From: an uncultured Phycisphaerales bacterium
Lineage (GTDB): Bacteria; Planctomycetota; Phycisphaerae; WQYP01
Assembly (NCBI GenBank): GCA_903868035.1
Contig: CAIPTQ010000225.1
Span: forward strand, 1 to 22,692
Reading direction: 5' to 3'
DNA length: 22,692 bases
The position numbers and the translations under genes are program-made. The first letter of the stretch is position 1, and each line of letters opens with the position of its first letter. Below are positions 18,790 to 22,692 of the stretch, in pieces. The notes beneath the pieces are model-generated. The model had not been told where the DNA came from. It saw only the letters and a program-made list of their open reading frames with translations, and ran no database searches.

Positions 18790-20367
18790 ATGAAGTATCT
18801 TGTTATCTTTCTGGTTCTGGCGGTTCTCGGCGGAGGCGGCTGGATGCTCGCCTCGAAAATGAAGGCCGCCAACGCCAGCGCCGCCGCGGCACCCTCCACC
18901 GACATCGTGCAGCGCCGCACCCTCGAAAAAATCGTCGCCGCCAACGGCAAGGTCGCCTCCAACCGCGACGTCGATATCAAATGCCAGGCCAGCGGCACCA
19001 TCAAGACCCTCCCCTATAAGGACGTCAGCCGCGAAGTGAAACCCGGCGAGATGCTCTGCCAGCTCGACCCCGTCGACATGCAGCGCATGGTCGATACCGC
19101 CAAGGCCGTCGTCGATGCCGACAAGTCCCGCATCACCGAGGCCCAGATCAACCGCGATGTCGCCAAAATGGCTCTAATTACCAATAAGCAGCGTGCCCTG
19201 GCCGCCCTGGAGTCCACCCAGGCCCAAGCCGAAGACGCTCAGGCCAAGGCCGATCGCACCCTCAAGCTCTATAACTACACCAAGGAAAACGGCGAACGCC
19301 TCGAATTGGCCAGCAAGGAGGAGTTGGTCACCGCCCAGACCACCGCCACCCAGATGAAAGTCGCCGTCGAAAACGCCAAAACCGCCATCGACGAGCTCCT
19401 GCAGCAGGAAAAACAGCTCGACACCAAGGAAGAGCAGATCAAGCAGATGCAGGCCTCCCTAGCCCAGGATCAATCGCGCCTCGACACCGCCAAGCAAAAC
19501 GTCGATTACTGCACCGTCTTCGCCCCCCTCGCCGACAACCCCGCCGACCCCCCGCGCTGGTTCATCTCCTCCCTCCTGACCAACATCGCCCCCGGCTACA
19601 TCGTCCAATCCGGCACCTCCGGCTTCTCCGCCGGCACCACCATCCTGACCCTCTCCGACCTCAGCCACGTTTACGTCCTGGCCAGCGTCGATGAAAGCAA
19701 CATCGGCCTGGTCAACGATCCGGCCCGCGGCGGCGAAGCCCAGAAAGTCCGCACCACCGTCGACGCCTTCCCCAAAGATGTCTTTGAGGGCGAAGTCGTC
19801 CGTGTCGCCACCAAGGGCATCAGCGTCAGCAACGTTGTCACCTTCGAGGTCAAAATCGAAATCACCAGCGAAAACCGCACCTTGCTCCGGCCCGAAATGA
19901 CCACCTCCTCCAACATCATCTGTGCCGTCCGGGACAACACCCTCACCGTGCCCGCCGCCGACTTCGCCCGCACCGGCAAACCCGATAAGGCCGCCACCGC
20001 TTCCGCGCCCGCCGCCGACCCCGCAACTCCGGCTTCCGCCAGCGCCCCGGCCACGCGCCGCGGCCGGGGCGCCACCAGAGCCGCCTCCAGCCAGCCCGTC
20101 AACGCCCTCAACGACGACCCCAAAAACGGCATCGTCTCCGTCGTCTCTGACGCCGGCGTCACTGAAACCCGCAACGTCGTCGTCGGCCTCATTGGCACCG
20201 ATCCCCTCGACCCCCAGGCCGGCGACCTCTACGAAGTCCTCAGCGGCCTGGCCGAGGGCGAAACCGTCGTCCAGCAAAAAGGCCAGGACTCCCGCTTCCG
20301 CAACCAAGGTTCCAATCAGTTGATGCGCACCCTCGGCGGCGGCGGAGGTGGCGGCCGTGGCCGATAA
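18790..20367 (+). CDS. HlyD/MacA-like periplasmic adaptor of an ABC exporter
   Basis: Membrane-fusion protein linking an inner-membrane ABC permease to the outer membrane. The 525-aa protein has an N-terminal membrane anchor (about 4-21), a first lipoyl half (about 55-95, QASGTIKTLP and VKPGEMLCQLDP), and a long Ala/Gln/Glu/Lys-rich coiled-coil hairpin (about 105-240). The second lipoyl half comes next (about 240-290, CTVFAP, then IAPGYIVQSG and TILTLSDLSHVYVLASV), and then a beta-barrel. The return to the lipoyl domain carries an extra loop (LADNPADPPRWFISSLLTN) where MacA has a short turn. An Ala/Pro-rich linker (about 402-437) precedes the last domain, and the tail is poly-Gly (LGGGGGGGRGR). 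A GTGAGG lies about 9 nt upstream of the ATG. Its 3' end carries the GGAGG used by the ATPase gene. Confidence 0.87.
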   Translation: MKYLVIFLVLAVLGGGGWMLASKMKAANASAAAAPSTDIVQRRTLEKIVAANGKVASNRDVDIKCQASGTIKTLPYKDVSREVKPGEMLCQLDPVDMQRMVDTAKAVVDADKSRITEAQINRDVAKMALITNKQRALAALESTQAQAEDAQAKADRTLKLYNYTKENGERLELASKEELVTAQTTATQMKVAVENAKTAIDELLQQEKQLDTKEEQIKQMQASLAQDQSRLDTAKQNVDYCTVFAPLADNPADPPRWFISSLLTNIAPGYIVQSGTSGFSAGTTILTLSDLSHVYVLASVDESNIGLVNDPARGGEAQKVRTTVDAFPKDVFEGEVVRVATKGISVSNVVTFEVKIEITSENRTLLRPEMTTSSNIICAVRDNTLTVPAADFARTGKPDKAATASAPAADPATPASASAPATRRGRGATRAASSQPVNALNDDPKNGIVSVVSDAGVTETRNVVVGLIGTDPLDPQAGDLYEVLSGLAEGETVVQQKGQDSRFRNQGSNQLMRTLGGGGGGGRGR

Positions 20368-21127
20368 ATCCCCATCTTCCGTCAACGGCCACAGCCTCCT
20401 CTGGGCCTCCGACCTCACCAAGACCTACGTCATGGGCACCGGCGATACCGCCGACACCGTCCATGCCCTCGATGGCGTGAGCCTCGCCATTGAAGCCGGC
20501 GAAATGGTCGCCATCCGCGGCCCCTCCGGCTCCGGCAAAAGCACCCTGATGAACCTCCTGGGCTGCCTCGACCGCCCCACCTCCGGCCGCTACATCCTCG
20601 CCGGCCAGGACGTCAGCCGCATGAGCGGCAACCAGCTCGCCACCGTGCGCAACCGCCGCATCGGCTTCGTGTTCCAGACCTTCAACCTCCTGCCGCGCAT
20701 GAACGCCCTCGAAAACGTCGAGCTCCCCCTCCTCTACGCCGGGGCTACCAATGCCAAGAAAAAAGCCCTCGAAGCCCTCAAACATGTCGGCCTGGGCGAT
20801 CGCGCCCACCATAAGCCCAATCAGCTCTCCGGCGGCCAGCGCCAACGCGTCTCCATCGCCCGCGCCATCGTCACCGATCCGGCCATCGTCCTGGCCGACG
20901 AGCCCACCGGCGCCCTGGACACCCGCACCGGCGAGGAAATCCTCGGCCTCTTCACCGAACTCAACAAACAGGGCCGCACCATCATCGTCGTCACCCACGA
21001 TCTCAAGGTCGCCGGCTACTGCCAGCGCGAAATCTACATGGTTGACGGCAAGATCGTCCCCAGCCCCAACCGGCCCCCCGCGCCACCGCTGCCGGTATCC
21101 GCCGCTTCGCCCCGTCAGGAGGCCTAA
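20357..21127 (+). CDS. MacB/LolD-type ABC transporter ATPase
   Basis: Cytoplasmic ATPase that drives the adjacent permease; 256 aa. Numbered from the chosen start, Walker A is GPSGSGKST (55-63), the Q-loop is Gln107, the signature LSGGQRQR begins at 157, Walker B is IVLADEPTGALD with Asp181-Glu182, and the switch His is His214 (VTHD). A Pro-rich tail follows. I chose the GTG at 20357 because GGAGG at 20344-20348 lies 8 nt before it; another in-frame GTG at 20348 overlaps that Shine-Dalgarno, and the first ATG (20432) would remove conserved N-terminal sequence. The gene overlaps the adaptor stop by 11 nt and ends 2 nt before the permease. In E. coli MacB the ATPase and permease are one chain; here they are separate, as in many related exporters. 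Confidence 0.93.
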   Translation: MADKSPSSVNGHSLLWASDLTKTYVMGTGDTADTVHALDGVSLAIEAGEMVAIRGPSGSGKSTLMNLLGCLDRPTSGRYILAGQDVSRMSGNQLATVRNRRIGFVFQTFNLLPRMNALENVELPLLYAGATNAKKKALEALKHVGLGDRAHHKPNQLSGGQRQRVSIARAIVTDPAIVLADEPTGALDTRTGEEILGLFTELNKQGRTIIVVTHDLKVAGYCQREIYMVDGKIVPSPNRPPAPPLPVSAASPRQEA

Positions 21128-21129
21128 AC

Positions 21130-22452
<1,323 letters not shown>

Positions 22453-22458
22453 ACGTTT

Positions 22459-22490
22459 AATGATTCAATGATTCAATGACCAAATGATTC
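22459..22490. repeat. Four tandem AATGATTC-type octamers
   Basis: AATGATTC, AATGATTC, AATGACCA and AATGATTC follow one another directly between the permease stop and the lipoprotein Shine-Dalgarno. Like the TTTCNAG heptamers at 3623 and 4001, this is a short simple-unit array filling an intergenic gap. Confidence 0.85.
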
Positions 22491-22513
22491 AATCCCATCC
22501 CGGAGGTTCCCCC

Positions 22514-22692
22514 ATGCCCCATCTCCCCCGCCTCCTCGCCGCCGCCGCCCTTTCCGCCGCGCTCGCCGGCTGTGCCTCCTGGTGGGATATCGGCCCCGAA
22601 CCCGATAACTTCGTCGGCAAGGGCCCCTCCGAGAAACTCCTCACCGATCCCAACCTCCATGCCGTCATCCCCCATGTCAAAGGCGACGAACC
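22514..22692 (+). CDS. Lipoprotein, N-terminal part (3' truncated by window)
   Basis: The frame stays open from an ATG at 22514 to the window edge, giving 59 codons. It starts MPHLPRLLAAAALSAALAGC, a signal peptide with an LAGC lipobox whose cysteine (residue 20) would be lipidated. The next residues are ASWWDIGPEPDNF. GGAGG lies 7 nt before the ATG. It follows the permease by 61 nt on the same strand, so it probably belongs to the export operon. An outer-membrane channel lipoprotein (OprM/TolC-like) would fit that position, but the visible part is too short to say, and an unrelated lipoprotein is equally possible. Confidence 0.75.
   Translation, partial: MPHLPRLLAAAALSAALAGCASWWDIGPEPDNFVGKGPSEKLLTDPNLHAVIPHVKGDE

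Overview
The window is a 22.7-kb piece of a high-GC chromosome. It most resembles a PVC-type bacterium, probably Planctomycetota (Phycisphaerae-like). The reasons are a GH35-type glycosidase, a prepilin with the [10 protein letters not shown] leader and a C-terminal DGHV motif, an RpoC with the planctomycete-style [11 protein letters not shown] segment, many short hairpin repeats between genes, and small accessory genes placed inside housekeeping operons. This assignment is inferred from motifs only. No tRNA, rRNA, transposase, integrase or CRISPR array was seen.

Layout. The 3' part of a GH35-like gene (2-1303, +) runs in from the left edge and converges on a minus-strand fatty-acid synthesis cluster: fabH, a four-helix-bundle (S23/TIGR02436-type) gene, fabD, a BrnT-like toxin with its antitoxin, then fabG (5030 down to 1347). 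Divergent from fabH, fliM (flagellar switch) and a degenerate HD-GYP gene lie on the plus strand (5221-7694). They converge on a prepilin-type protein (8618 down to 7791). Next come a three-copy 36-bp hairpin repeat and a strong terminator, which closes the long minus-strand unit rpoB, HEPN gene, small partner gene, rpoC (17865 down to 9000). A divergent, AT-richer intergenic region separates rpoB from a plus-strand operon: a MarR regulator, a HlyD/MacA-like adaptor, an ABC ATPase, a MacB-like permease, and the start of a lipoprotein that runs off the right edge.

How the genes work together. FabH, FabD and FabG supply initiation, malonyl loading and the first reduction of type II fatty-acid synthesis. 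RpoB and RpoC are the catalytic subunits of RNA polymerase. FliM and the HD-GYP protein suggest motility and possibly c-di-GMP. The MarR-adaptor-ATPase-permease set is a self-contained tripartite ABC export operon under probable MarR control.

Most striking point: three small accessory cassettes sit inside two essential operons, all co-directional with their hosts. They are the HEPN plus 83-aa pair between rpoB and rpoC (stop and start overlap as ATGA), the BrnT pair between fabD and fabG (toxin start overlaps the fabD stop as ATGA), and the four-helix gene between fabH and fabD (bounded by inverted TTTCNAG heptamers). The HEPN plus 83-aa pair is the best candidate here for an undescribed two-gene system. 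Other signals are a dispersed hairpin repeat family whose stems appear to covary around a constant TCC loop, and a GC-skew sign change near the rpoB-rpoC junction.
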